From positions 1-24,065 of IMG/VR virus record IMGVR_UViG_3300025122_006653: 24,065 nucleotides of DNA; one strand, given 5' to 3'. The stretch is from a virus. This document shows, piece after piece, positions 7,686 to 14,981 of this stretch. Both the position numbers and the translations under genes were made by a program. The notes beneath the pieces were generated by a model. The model searched no databases. It was given only the letters and a program-made list of their open reading frames with translations, and was not told where the DNA came from. Each line of letters begins with the position of its first letter. Positions within the stretch are counted from its first letter, which is position 1.

Positions 7686-8537
7686 ATGAAAAATGAAAGT
7701 AAAGTAAATTCGCTACCTATTCTTCCAACTGGAAAATCTCATATTTCATTTTCTGAGGTTAAGTGTTGGAAGGAGTGCTCATGGAGGCACAAATTAGTTC
7801 ACATTGACAAGGTTGATGTATTTGAACCATCACCCTATTTAGATTTCGGAACTGCAGTTCATGAGGGATGTGAGTCATATTTGAAGACTAAGACTATCGA
7901 CGAGAAGGTATTGCTAGATGGCGTTAGAGATGCCTGGAAAGATAACGGATTTGATGATCCTGAATGGGTAAAGAAGCAGCCTGGGTGGTATAAATACAAG
8001 CCAGTAGAGGAGTGGTGTACCTGGGCTAAAAACATGTGGAGTGAAATTCCAGATTTTTTAGATGAAACATTTCCAGGCTGGGAGTGCTTCGATGCAGAGG
8101 AACGGCTTTATGAGTCCATCGAAGGAAAGGACATCAACTTTAAGGGTTTTATTGACGCTGTTATAAAAGTGCCAGATAAGAATGGAAGCTACAAGTACTG
8201 GATAATTGACTGGAAGACGGCCCAGTCCTACGGCTGGCGTAGACAGAAAAAACAAGATATTTTAATGACAGCACAACTAATTCTCTATAAGCATTTTTGG
8301 TCTAGGAAGCACTCTGTTGACTTGAAGGACATTAGATGTGGTTTTATATTATTGAAGCGCGGGGGTAAACCAGGCAGGGTCTGTGAGCTCGTAACAGTAT
8401 CTGTTGGGCCCAAATCACTAGCTAGAGCAAAAAAGATAGTCAATAATATGATAGCATCTGTTAGAAGAAGAATGTTTTTAAAAAATAGAGATTCGTGTAC
8501 GTATTGTCAATTTAAAGAAACACACCACTGTACATGA
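7686..8537 (+). CDS. PD-(D/E)XK nuclease, Cas4/RecB-like, probable Fe-S protein
   Basis: This 283-residue protein is likely a DNA exonuclease of the Cas4/RecB-nuclease group. GTAVHEG at 55-61 supplies the conserved His59. GFIDAVI at 154-160 gives the first Asp, and IIDWKT at 173-178 gives the D-x-K core (Asp175, Lys177). QLILYKHFW from Gln197 fits the following QhxxY motif. Four cysteines in the Cas4-like arrangement, Cys31 near the N-terminus and Cys271, Cys274 and Cys282 near the C-terminus, could hold an iron-sulfur cluster. Cys27 is also present. No Shine-Dalgarno precedes the ATG, and no alternative in-frame Met follows before about residue 117. Related phage nucleases act in recombination or host DNA breakdown. 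No CRISPR array is nearby, so a CRISPR role is not supported. Confidence 0.82.
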   Translation: MKNESKVNSLPILPTGKSHISFSEVKCWKECSWRHKLVHIDKVDVFEPSPYLDFGTAVHEGCESYLKTKTIDEKVLLDGVRDAWKDNGFDDPEWVKKQPGWYKYKPVEEWCTWAKNMWSEIPDFLDETFPGWECFDAEERLYESIEGKDINFKGFIDAVIKVPDKNGSYKYWIIDWKTAQSYGWRRQKKQDILMTAQLILYKHFWSRKHSVDLKDIRCGFILLKRGGKPGRVCELVTVSVGPKSLARAKKIVNNMIASVRRRMFLKNRDSCTYCQFKETHHCT

Positions 8538-8554
8538 TTAACTCTATCTATTAG

Positions 8555-8571
8555 ATGAGATACAATCTCAT
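8555..8571 (+). promoter_or_regulatory. Perfect 7-bp inverted repeat before a glycosyltransferase gene, possible promoter overlap
   Basis: ATGAGAT and ATCTCAT flank a 3-base ACA loop, immediately upstream of the GGAG ribosome site (8573-8576) of the gene at 8586. Overlapping it, TACAAT (8561-8566) with TTAACT (8538-8543) 17 bases upstream looks like a weak sigma70 promoter. In RNA the hairpin would sit beside the ribosome site and could affect translation; in DNA it could be an operator. There is no following T-tract, so a rho-independent terminator is unlikely. Confidence 0.3.
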
Positions 8572-8585
8572 TGGAGATATATGGT

Positions 8586-9833
8586 ATGCCAGAGAAAAAG
8601 AAGGTTATAGTATTATCAGATCATGCACTTTCAACCTCTGGGGTTGGAACTCAAACTAGGCACCTCATCCAGGGCCTTCTCGAAAAGAAGAAGTGGTCCT
8701 TTAGACAGTTTGGTGCAGCACTAAAGCATGTTGATTATAATACTGTAGTTGTTAGTGATGATTTTATCATCAAACCAATTGATGGATTTGGTGATAGAGA
8801 GCTCATAAGAGTCACACTAGCAACAGAAAAACCTGACGTGATATTGATTTTTACAGATCCAAGATTTTTTATATGGCTTTTTGAGATGGAGGATGAGATT
8901 CATCAGATGTGTCCTATAGTATGGTGGCATGTTTGGGATAATTATCCTTATCCAAAATATAATAGTGTGCTATATGAATCTACAGATATAATTAATTGTC
9001 ACTCATTTTTAACATATGAGATGATTAAGGAAAAATTTCCAAAAAAGACTAACTTTATACCTCACGCTATTCCTGAAGATATTTACCATCCCCTTCCTGA
9101 AGATGATATAAAACGATGGAAAAAACAAATTTTAGGGGAAGATAAGGGCGATCACTTTGTTGCAATATGGACAAATAGAAACGCAAAAAGAAAGAGACCT
9201 AATGACCTTTTAGAATCTTGGAAGATGTTTCTTGACTATCTTGAGAGCACGCATGGGCATAGAAAAGGAATACTCATAATGCACACGGACCCATTCGACG
9301 GTGAGGGCCCAAATTTGACTGTGACGGCTGAAATGTTGAACATTCATGAGAATGTATTTTTCTCATCTGATAGAATAGAATTTGATAAAATGAACGTTCT
9401 CTACAATATCTCAGACTGCTGTATAAACATTAGCTATGCAGAAGGCTTTGGACTTCCCACATTAGAATGTATGCAGGCGGGAGTTCCAATTATAGCTGTT
9501 AAGACAGGCGGTCTCACAAGACAGGTTGTAGATCATAGAGACGGTAGTGAAAATGGTGTAGCTTTAGATATAGAGGTTAGATCTCTTGTAGGATCACAGC
9601 AGGTACCTTACATTTATGAGGATTATGTTTCCTGTGAGTCAATTTCAAATGCTATTATTAAGCTATATGAGATGGATGAAAAGGATACAAATAAGCTCAA
9701 AAAGAAAGTAAGAGAGTATGCATTAAGTGAGTTTTCATATCAAAAAACAATAGATGACTGGGATCATCATTTAGAAGATATTTCTAAAACGTGGAGAGAA
9801 AAATATGAGCGGTGGAACTGCGTCACCATTTAA
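8586..9833 (+). CDS. Glycosyltransferase family 4-like (GT-B)
   Basis: This 415-residue GT-B enzyme probably transfers a sugar from a nucleotide donor. The N-terminal domain carries SDHALSTSGVGTQTR (residues 11-25) with the Gly-rich donor-side loop, and WWHVWDNYPYPKYN (residues 113-126) may be acceptor side. The C-terminal domain has NRNAKRKRP (197-205) and EGFGLPTLECMQAGVPIIAV (286-305), the standard GT4 E-x7-E region in which the two Glu bind the sugar-nucleotide. The chosen start is ATG 8586, with GGAG 9 bases upstream; an in-frame TTG at 8571 is possible but would overlap the hairpin. The 3' end overlaps the next glycosyltransferase gene by 29 bases, suggesting translational coupling. The acceptor is unknown. 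Confidence 0.88.
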   Translation: MPEKKKVIVLSDHALSTSGVGTQTRHLIQGLLEKKKWSFRQFGAALKHVDYNTVVVSDDFIIKPIDGFGDRELIRVTLATEKPDVILIFTDPRFFIWLFEMEDEIHQMCPIVWWHVWDNYPYPKYNSVLYESTDIINCHSFLTYEMIKEKFPKKTNFIPHAIPEDIYHPLPEDDIKRWKKQILGEDKGDHFVAIWTNRNAKRKRPNDLLESWKMFLDYLESTHGHRKGILIMHTDPFDGEGPNLTVTAEMLNIHENVFFSSDRIEFDKMNVLYNISDCCINISYAEGFGLPTLECMQAGVPIIAVKTGGLTRQVVDHRDGSENGVALDIEVRSLVGSQQVPYIYEDYVSCESISNAIIKLYEMDEKDTNKLKKKVREYALSEFSYQKTIDDWDHHLEDISKTWREKYERWNCVTI

Positions 9834-11013
9834 CTTTAATCCAAATTTAGGTAAAAAAAATGTCGTAATTAGAGCGCCACTTCTTTCTATAAGTGGGTAC
9901 GGTGTTCATTCTAGACAGGTCTTTAAGTGGGCCCAAAAGAGAAATTTTAACCTATATTCTCAGATCGTTCCGTGGGGAAATACCACGTGGATGGTAAACC
10001 CGGACATGGAAGGTGGGCTTGTTGGAGAAATCATGTCTACATCTTCAGAAAAAAGAGATAAATACGACATATCTTTTCAAGTTCAACTACCTGATGAGTG
10101 GGATCCGAATCTCGCTGAGTTTAATATAGGCGTCTCAGCAGTTGTTGAAACAGATAGGTGTAATCCGGAATGGATAGATAGGTGTAATTTGATGAATTGC
10201 GTCGTTGTTCCGTCTAATCATATAAGAGATGTGCTTTTAAGAACAGGAGAAATTAAGGTGCCGCTTTATGTTATTCCAGAGTGGTATTTTGAAGAAATAG
10301 ATACAGGATCATCAGAAAGCATTGATGTAGACCTATGTACAGATTTTAATTTTTTACTAGTCGGTCAGTTCACAGGTGGTGATCCGTGGAATGATAGAAA
10401 AAATATATATTTCACAATAAAGTGGTTTTGTGAGGTATTCAAAGATGACCCAAACGTTGGACTAATACTAAAGGCTAATCACGGTAGAGGAACTAGAATT
10501 GACAGAGAGATAACACGCAACAAGGTTCGTCAAATTCTCGGAGAGGTCAGAAAATCAGAGTTTCCAAAAGTTCACCTTATACACGGAAATTTAACACCAG
10601 GAGAAATTATAAGCCTCTATAAAAATTCTAATGTTAGATGCTTACTAAGTTTAACAAGAGGCGAGGGTTTTGGCCTGCCATTGCTAGAGGCGTCAGCGTG
10701 TGAATTGCCAGTAATAGCCACTAATTGGTCTGCTCATTTAGATTTTTTAAATTTAGGAAAATTTATACCAGTTCAGTATAAGCTAGAAGAGATTCCTTCA
10801 AGCAGGGTGGATAATAGGATTTTTCTTTCTGGAATGAAATGGGCCCAACCTTTGGAAGATGACTTTAAAAAGAAAATATTAAAGTTTAGAAATAAGTACA
10901 CTATACCTGATCAGTGGGCCTCTGAGCTGTCTAAAAAGGTTAGAAATGAATTTTGTGACAGATCTATAATGCTTAAGTATGATAAGCTATTATCTGAAAT
11001 GCTTGGGATTTAA
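9805..11013 (+). CDS. Second glycosyltransferase family 4-like (GT-B)
   Basis: This 402-residue glycosyltransferase is related in layout to its upstream neighbour. The N-terminal APLLSISGYGVHSRQVF (residues 24-40) holds the Gly loop. VVVPSNHIRDVL (133-144) and VGQFTGGDPWNDRKN (186-200) match the inter-domain region seen in GT4 enzymes. The signature RGEGFGLPLLEASACELPVIA is at 285-305. The ATG at 9805 lies inside the end of the previous gene (29-base overlap) with GGAG about 8 bases upstream. The pair may act one after the other on a shared glycan. Donor and acceptor are not readable from sequence, though the nearby dTDP- and UDP-sugar genes are obvious donor sources. Confidence 0.85.
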   Translation: MSGGTASPFNFNPNLGKKNVVIRAPLLSISGYGVHSRQVFKWAQKRNFNLYSQIVPWGNTTWMVNPDMEGGLVGEIMSTSSEKRDKYDISFQVQLPDEWDPNLAEFNIGVSAVVETDRCNPEWIDRCNLMNCVVVPSNHIRDVLLRTGEIKVPLYVIPEWYFEEIDTGSSESIDVDLCTDFNFLLVGQFTGGDPWNDRKNIYFTIKWFCEVFKDDPNVGLILKANHGRGTRIDREITRNKVRQILGEVRKSEFPKVHLIHGNLTPGEIISLYKNSNVRCLLSLTRGEGFGLPLLEASACELPVIATNWSAHLDFLNLGKFIPVQYKLEEIPSSRVDNRIFLSGMKWAQPLEDDFKKKILKFRNKYTIPDQWASELSKKVRNEFCDRSIMLKYDKLLSEMLGI

Positions 11014-11328
11014 ATGAGCTTTGTTTCTATTTTTTTGATATCTTCGTGTGTGATACTAGCTGTTTTATTATCCATATCTGTATATTTTAATATAAAACAT
11101 GGAATTTTAATTTTAAAAATTATGGATCAAATTGATATATCACTTGATATCATAGATCAAAAATATGCTAGTGTAAGTAAGATATTAGAAATTCCTATTT
11201 TTTTTGATTCTGTTGAAATAAGACAGGTGATATCTGACATAGAGTCTGTTAGATATTCTTTTTTAGACGTCGCAAGAATTCTTACAGATGAGGATGAAGA
11301 CCAAGATCAAGAAGGAACAGATGCCTAA
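11014..11328 (+). CDS. Small one-pass membrane protein, function unknown
   Basis: This is a 104-residue protein. Residues 3-25 are strongly hydrophobic (FVSIFLISSCVILAVLLSISVYF), giving one transmembrane helix close to the N-terminus. A mostly helical segment with a regular heptad-like pattern (IDISLDIIDQKYASVSKIL) follows, and the C-terminal tail is very acidic (DEDEDQDQEGTDA). It starts at the base after the upstream stop and overlaps the sigma-factor gene by 8 bases. I do not recognise the family; the close link to the sigma gene is the main clue. The overlap means the acidic tail is encoded over the sigma gene's ribosome site. Confidence 0.6.
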   Translation: MSFVSIFLISSCVILAVLLSISVYFNIKHGILILKIMDQIDISLDIIDQKYASVSKILEIPIFFDSVEIRQVISDIESVRYSFLDVARILTDEDEDQDQEGTDA

Positions 11329-12058
11329 AAAAGTTAGAAGAAAGATTAGAAGACCTAAAAGGTCTACAAAGCCGTATTTTGACAAAAATACACACGATGC
11401 AATTGTAAAATTTCAAAATACAGAAGAGAGAGATGAAAAAGAAAAGATTTATGTAAAAGAAATTCTTCCTGCATTTAATAAGCTGGCAGAAAATTTAATA
11501 TTCATTCATGGATTTGCTAAACCACACGGGCTGGGAGCCTATGAGGGATTAAAGAGTGACTGTGTTACATTTTTGTATGAAACTCTAAGAAAGTTTGATC
11601 CTTCTCGAGGAACAAAAGCATTTTCTTATTTTAATGTTGTTGCTAAAAATTGGCTAATCATTCAAAGTAAGAAAAAAATTAAGAGTAACCGAAGGCACGT
11701 AAGTATAAGTGATAGTGGTGCGCTATCAGTTTCAGATCTATCTTTAATTGAAAACTTTAAGGTAGAACCATCACAAGATGATGCCATGATAAAAAAGGAG
11801 GCAATATCAAATTTATTTGATTTAATGGTAGAGATTAGATCAAGACTAAAAAGTGAAAATGAGCTAGCGTGTATGGACGCGATACTTACAATTTTTTCGA
11901 GAATAGATGACTTAGACCTACTTAATAAGAGAGCTGTATTTGTCTATATGAGAAACTTGTCAAACCTAAATCCCAAACAGCTATCTGTAGCGATGTCAGT
12001 TATAAGAAAGCATTATAAAGAATTAGTTAAGACAGGTGAATTTGATATTTTCTTTTAG
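11321..12058 (+). CDS. 55: T4 gp55-like late-transcription sigma factor
   Basis: This 245-residue protein looks like the phage sigma factor for late genes, which directs host RNA polymerase to late promoters. Residues 54-114 form a sigma region-2-like block; KLAENLIFIHGF, LKSDCVTFLYETLRKFDPSRGTKAF and YFNVVAKNWLI are the recognisable parts. The final six residues, EFDIFF (240-245), resemble the sliding-clamp-binding tail of T4 gp55 (a hydrophobic/acidic peptide), so it probably also needs the phage clamp. A basic N-terminus (KKVRRKIRRPKR, residues 3-14) is notable. The start chosen is ATG 11321 with AAGGA 4 bases upstream; an in-frame ATG at 11288 is deep inside the neighbour gene. This is consistent with the late baseplate genes downstream. 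Confidence 0.85.
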   Translation: MPKKVRRKIRRPKRSTKPYFDKNTHDAIVKFQNTEERDEKEKIYVKEILPAFNKLAENLIFIHGFAKPHGLGAYEGLKSDCVTFLYETLRKFDPSRGTKAFSYFNVVAKNWLIIQSKKKIKSNRRHVSISDSGALSVSDLSLIENFKVEPSQDDAMIKKEAISNLFDLMVEIRSRLKSENELACMDAILTIFSRIDDLDLLNKRAVFVYMRNLSNLNPKQLSVAMSVIRKHYKELVKTGEFDIFF

Positions 12059-12066
12059 GAGCCCGT

Positions 12067-12426
12067 ATGTCTAAAGCAGTTGAAGATATGATAGATAAAT
12101 TAAAAGGTACAGAAAAGAAGATAGATAGATTTTCAGATCTATTAGATTCTTTAGAGTCGACAGAGGACAAAAAAAAGCTTTTATGGAAGGAGATTTATGA
12201 AAATGCCCTAACAGATAGAGAAAGTGCAGGAATTCTCTTCACTGATCTTCTTACACAGTCTCAGGGAAATGCTGCAAATCATTCTATGTTTGGTCCAATT
12301 ATGTCTAAATATCTTGAGAGAATGGCAAAGTCAAATGATCAAATTCTAAGGCTTGCTGAGCTCATAGCTAAAGAAGAGCAATCTCCTCTAAATCCGGATG
12401 ATATATTTAATAAGATAAAGGATTAG
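12067..12426 (+). CDS. Small helical phage protein, unknown role near late sigma
   Basis: This 119-residue protein is predicted helical and charged. KKKLLWKEIYENALTDRE (residues 35-52) is followed by FTDLLTQSQGNAANHSMFGP and then KYLERMAKSNDQILRLAELI. The C-terminus (SPLNPDDIFNKIKD) has no clear motif. AGGAG precedes the ATG by 5 bases. It sits directly after the gp55-like gene and before the gp5-like gene. T4 gp33, a 112-residue late-transcription coactivator, is a possible counterpart by size and neighbourhood, but I see no convincing sequence match. I cannot assign a function. Confidence 0.55.
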   Translation: MSKAVEDMIDKLKGTEKKIDRFSDLLDSLESTEDKKKLLWKEIYENALTDRESAGILFTDLLTQSQGNAANHSMFGPIMSKYLERMAKSNDQILRLAELIAKEEQSPLNPDDIFNKIKD

Positions 12427-12428
12427 AT

Positions 12429-14192
12429 ATGGGCAGACAGAGCCGAGGAGATGGGATACTCATAGGAACACTGAAGTCTCCCGGGGGAAGAAGAAATAGA
12501 ACAAGAATATTACGTGAGGGCAAGGTTGCAAATAGGGTATTTTATTCTGCAGTCGTATTTGATTTCCTATCTAACCCACTTGAAGATTTAGAAGTAACAC
12601 GATCAGATGACGAGGATCAAACATATAGAGAATCGCTTAGGTCCGGTGTTAACAGAGTTGCAAATCCTCAATTTATAGATAGAATGCCCAGAAATAGCAT
12701 AATAGGCCAAATAATATCAGAAACTGGAAAAGATGGAATGCCAGAAATATTTTATCCATTTTTTTCACCTCATTTATCTCCCCCGGTTAAGGCCGGTGAG
12801 CAAATTTGGGTATTTTTTGAAAGTGCAGGAGATAAAAATGCACTAGGCTACTGGATGACAAGAAGGTCAACAGACTTGCAGGTAGATGACTTGAATTACA
12901 CACATCAAGATAGGGCATCTGATCCAGCTGTCGTGAAGACTAGCCAGTCCTTAAAGGCATCTCATAGCGGAGAAGCTATTGATGAAGAGGCTCTTGCGTA
13001 TGGCTTTCCAAGCGGGGGAGGATTTTCAAAAGAAGACAATACACTTCTGGGCGATGCACCATACGATGGAATCGTAGACGCGTCAAATTCATACCAAAAT
13101 CAATTTACAGGAGAGCCAGTACCTAGATTTAGCAAACGAGCCTCTGATTTCACAATTCAGGGGTCTAATAACACATTAATATGTCTTGGAGAAGATAGGG
13201 GTAGAAATTCTGACGGTGATGGTGGATTGCCCGATGTTGATAGTGATATAACAGGAAAGGGTGCAATTGATATTGTTGCTGGCAGGGGAGTATCATTAAA
13301 TGCTGATGATGGATCCCTGGAGTATGATGATGCGACCTCTCCTCCGATCGCAGAGAATACTCGAGAGTATGAAGAGACGAATAAGACTCCTGAGGTCAAG
13401 AATGAGTCTAGTAATCTATCTGAAGGTGACCCTGATTTTATTAATGATTTTTCAAGAGTGTACATTACTATGAAGTCAAGCGGTGATGTGAATTTTGGAA
13501 TATCTGAATTAGAGTCTGTGGGTAGCACATCCATGCCTGCGGCAAATTCTCCAATAACTGATGTATCTGACAGAATAGATGAACCATTTGTTATAGTTAA
13601 GTCAACAAATACAAGAGTAATATCGAAAGGTGATGGATCAATTAAGATAGTTAAGATGCTAGATTCTGATGCTCAGTCTGAAGGTGATACATCTATTGGA
13701 AACGAGGCATCCATAATAATTGACAAGGATGGAAATATACAGATCAGGACTGGTGGAAAGATTGAGATCGCAGGAGTAGCGAATACTTTTTCAGATTCTG
13801 CTGCGGGCTCTGGAACGACCCCAAACGGTGCAGCAGACCAGCCGTACCTGAGATGGGATGAGTTTTCAGCGTGGGCAGATAAGCTTATAGATACACTAAC
13901 AGATTACTTTGATTCTGTAAGAACAGCAGTCAACGGTAATGGTGACGCGATTAACATGTGCGGAAATATGGGCTCAAGTGGCGGAGCTACTCCCGGATGG
14001 GGCGCACCAAATGCTGTTCTAGGCGGTGCGATCGGTAAATTGATAGCACCCGGGGGTGACACAGTATCCACATCCACCGACACAAGCTGGAACAACACGA
14101 CACTAGATGATCTAAAAAGCGGTGAATCAACAGGCGACATAGCTGGAACACCGATGAATAATATCAAGTCAAAGATAATTTTTGGAGAGTAG
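12429..14192 (+). CDS. 5: gp5-like baseplate hub protein (OB-fold, no evident lysozyme)
   Basis: This 587-residue protein belongs to the central baseplate hub and spike. Residues about 85-150 fit the OB-fold of gp5/VgrG-type hub proteins (RMPRNSIIGQIISE, FYPFFSPHLSPPVKAGEQIWVFFE, LGYWMTRR). A long acidic middle (160-400) follows, with IDIVAGRGVSLNADDGS. Short strands near the C-terminus (GSIKIVKM, SIIIDKDGNIQIRTGGKIEIAG) could form part of the needle. A Gly/Ser-rich C-terminal region starts at about 460 and continues to the end. I see no Glu-Asp-Thr lysozyme arrangement like that between the OB fold and needle of T4 gp5. AAGGA precedes the ATG by 7 bases. Adjacent gp25 and gp6 homologues support the baseplate call. 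Confidence 0.8.
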   Translation: MGRQSRGDGILIGTLKSPGGRRNRTRILREGKVANRVFYSAVVFDFLSNPLEDLEVTRSDDEDQTYRESLRSGVNRVANPQFIDRMPRNSIIGQIISETGKDGMPEIFYPFFSPHLSPPVKAGEQIWVFFESAGDKNALGYWMTRRSTDLQVDDLNYTHQDRASDPAVVKTSQSLKASHSGEAIDEEALAYGFPSGGGFSKEDNTLLGDAPYDGIVDASNSYQNQFTGEPVPRFSKRASDFTIQGSNNTLICLGEDRGRNSDGDGGLPDVDSDITGKGAIDIVAGRGVSLNADDGSLEYDDATSPPIAENTREYEETNKTPEVKNESSNLSEGDPDFINDFSRVYITMKSSGDVNFGISELESVGSTSMPAANSPITDVSDRIDEPFVIVKSTNTRVISKGDGSIKIVKMLDSDAQSEGDTSIGNEASIIIDKDGNIQIRTGGKIEIAGVANTFSDSAAGSGTTPNGAADQPYLRWDEFSAWADKLIDTLTDYFDSVRTAVNGNGDAINMCGNMGSSGGATPGWGAPNAVLGGAIGKLIAPGGDTVSTSTDTSWNNTTLDDLKSGESTGDIAGTPMNNIKSKIIFGE

Positions 14193-14201
14193 GAGAGAAT
14201 A

Positions 14202-14444
14202 ATGAGTGATTGGAGTGACTTTGAAGATAATCTTGTTGATGCGTTTTTATACGCTGCAGAGAAGGCAGCCATAGATGCGGGAGAGCCTATGACAAACACA
14301 CAGAGAGTGAAGGCAGAGGCTAATATCGCTATTCTTGTGGACGGCGACGGCAGCGGCAGCGATCATGAAGGCCTAAGAAGAGCAATAAGAGACTACATAA
14401 ATTATAAGATTGATAATCACACCTCTAACGAAGATCACGATTAA
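14202..14444 (+). CDS. Small acidic protein with DGDGSGSD loop
   Basis: This 80-residue acidic protein sits between the hub gene and gp25. N-terminal residues 8-27 look helical (EDNLVDAFLYAAEKAAIDAG), and residues 47-54 (DGDGSGSD) look like a calcium-binding loop but do not match a canonical EF hand. The C-terminus is acidic (SNEDHD). The DNA encoding the loop (14341-14364) contains short GACGGC/AGCGGC-type repeats. AGGAG lies about 6 bases before the ATG. I cannot name a family; it could be a small baseplate or assembly factor. Confidence 0.5.
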   Translation: MSDWSDFEDNLVDAFLYAAEKAAIDAGEPMTNTQRVKAEANIAILVDGDGSGSDHEGLRRAIRDYINYKIDNHTSNEDHD

Positions 14445-14451
14445 TTTTAAG

Positions 14452-14470
14452 TCAGCATTTCACTTGCTGA
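14452..14470. promoter_or_regulatory. Inverted repeat (6-bp arms) before gp25
   Basis: TCAGCA and TGCTGA flank a 7-base loop in the 50-base gap between the small acidic gene and the gp25 gene, followed by AATATTTAAT and then the ribosome site AGGAG (14484-14488). It could be a weak stem that modulates translation or separates messages. It has no strong downstream T-run, so a rho-independent terminator is not favoured. This is one of the few real intergenic gaps in the window. Confidence 0.3.
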
Positions 14471-14494
14471 ATATTTAATCTTCAGGAGAGTGTA

Positions 14495-14977
14495 ATGGCC
14501 GAACTTAGCTTTAAAAGTGTGGGTATCAAGAATACAGATTCTTCACTTAGAAGACATGTTGATACGCACCCAATAGGGATCAAGACACCGCTCCGTCTTG
14601 GTAATGAGAGATCTGGTTTATTTGATATGCATTTCTCAATTGAAGATCAGATAACTGATAATCTTAGAAATCTAATTTTAACTAACTATGGTGAGAGGCT
14701 CTGTAATTATAACTACGGAGCTAATTTAAGAGAGCTTACAACAGAGCTGTCATCAAAGGATGATTTCGATGCTGAGGCTATGCTTAGAATTAAAAGCGCA
14801 GTTAAGTCTCACCTTCCGTTTGTTGAACTAGATACGTTTGTATCAACTTTTGATAGAAGTGTGCTCAATTCAGGCGTCGAGGCTGTGTCTAAGATACAGC
14901 TCATGGTAAAATATAGTATACCAAAACTTAGGGTGACAGATCGAGCAATTAATGTATTTTTATATGTAATAGGATAA
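14495..14977 (+). CDS. 25: gp25-like baseplate wedge protein
   Basis: This 160-residue protein matches the gp25/GpW family of contractile-tail baseplates, which forms the wedge core with gp6. Recognisable parts are PIGIKTPL (26-33), GLFDMHFSIEDQITDNLRNLI (41-61) and GERLCNYNYGANLREL (66-81). The family core (SIEDQI, GER) is well kept. T4 gp25 is about 130 residues, so this protein is a little longer. It starts after AGGAG and is followed 4 bases later by the gp6 gene, in the order expected in T4-like phages. Confidence 0.92.
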   Translation: MAELSFKSVGIKNTDSSLRRHVDTHPIGIKTPLRLGNERSGLFDMHFSIEDQITDNLRNLILTNYGERLCNYNYGANLRELTTELSSKDDFDAEAMLRIKSAVKSHLPFVELDTFVSTFDRSVLNSGVEAVSKIQLMVKYSIPKLRVTDRAINVFLYVIG

Positions 14978-14981
14978 CTCC

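Noticed and set aside
7686-8537. CRISPR-associated cas4 of a phage CRISPR system
   Set aside because: No repeats, spacers or other cas genes are visible; a general Cas4/RecB-like nuclease is the safer call.
14452-14470. Inverted repeat before gp25 read as a rho-independent terminator
   Set aside because: Short stem and no T-tract directly after; kept only as a weak regulatory candidate.
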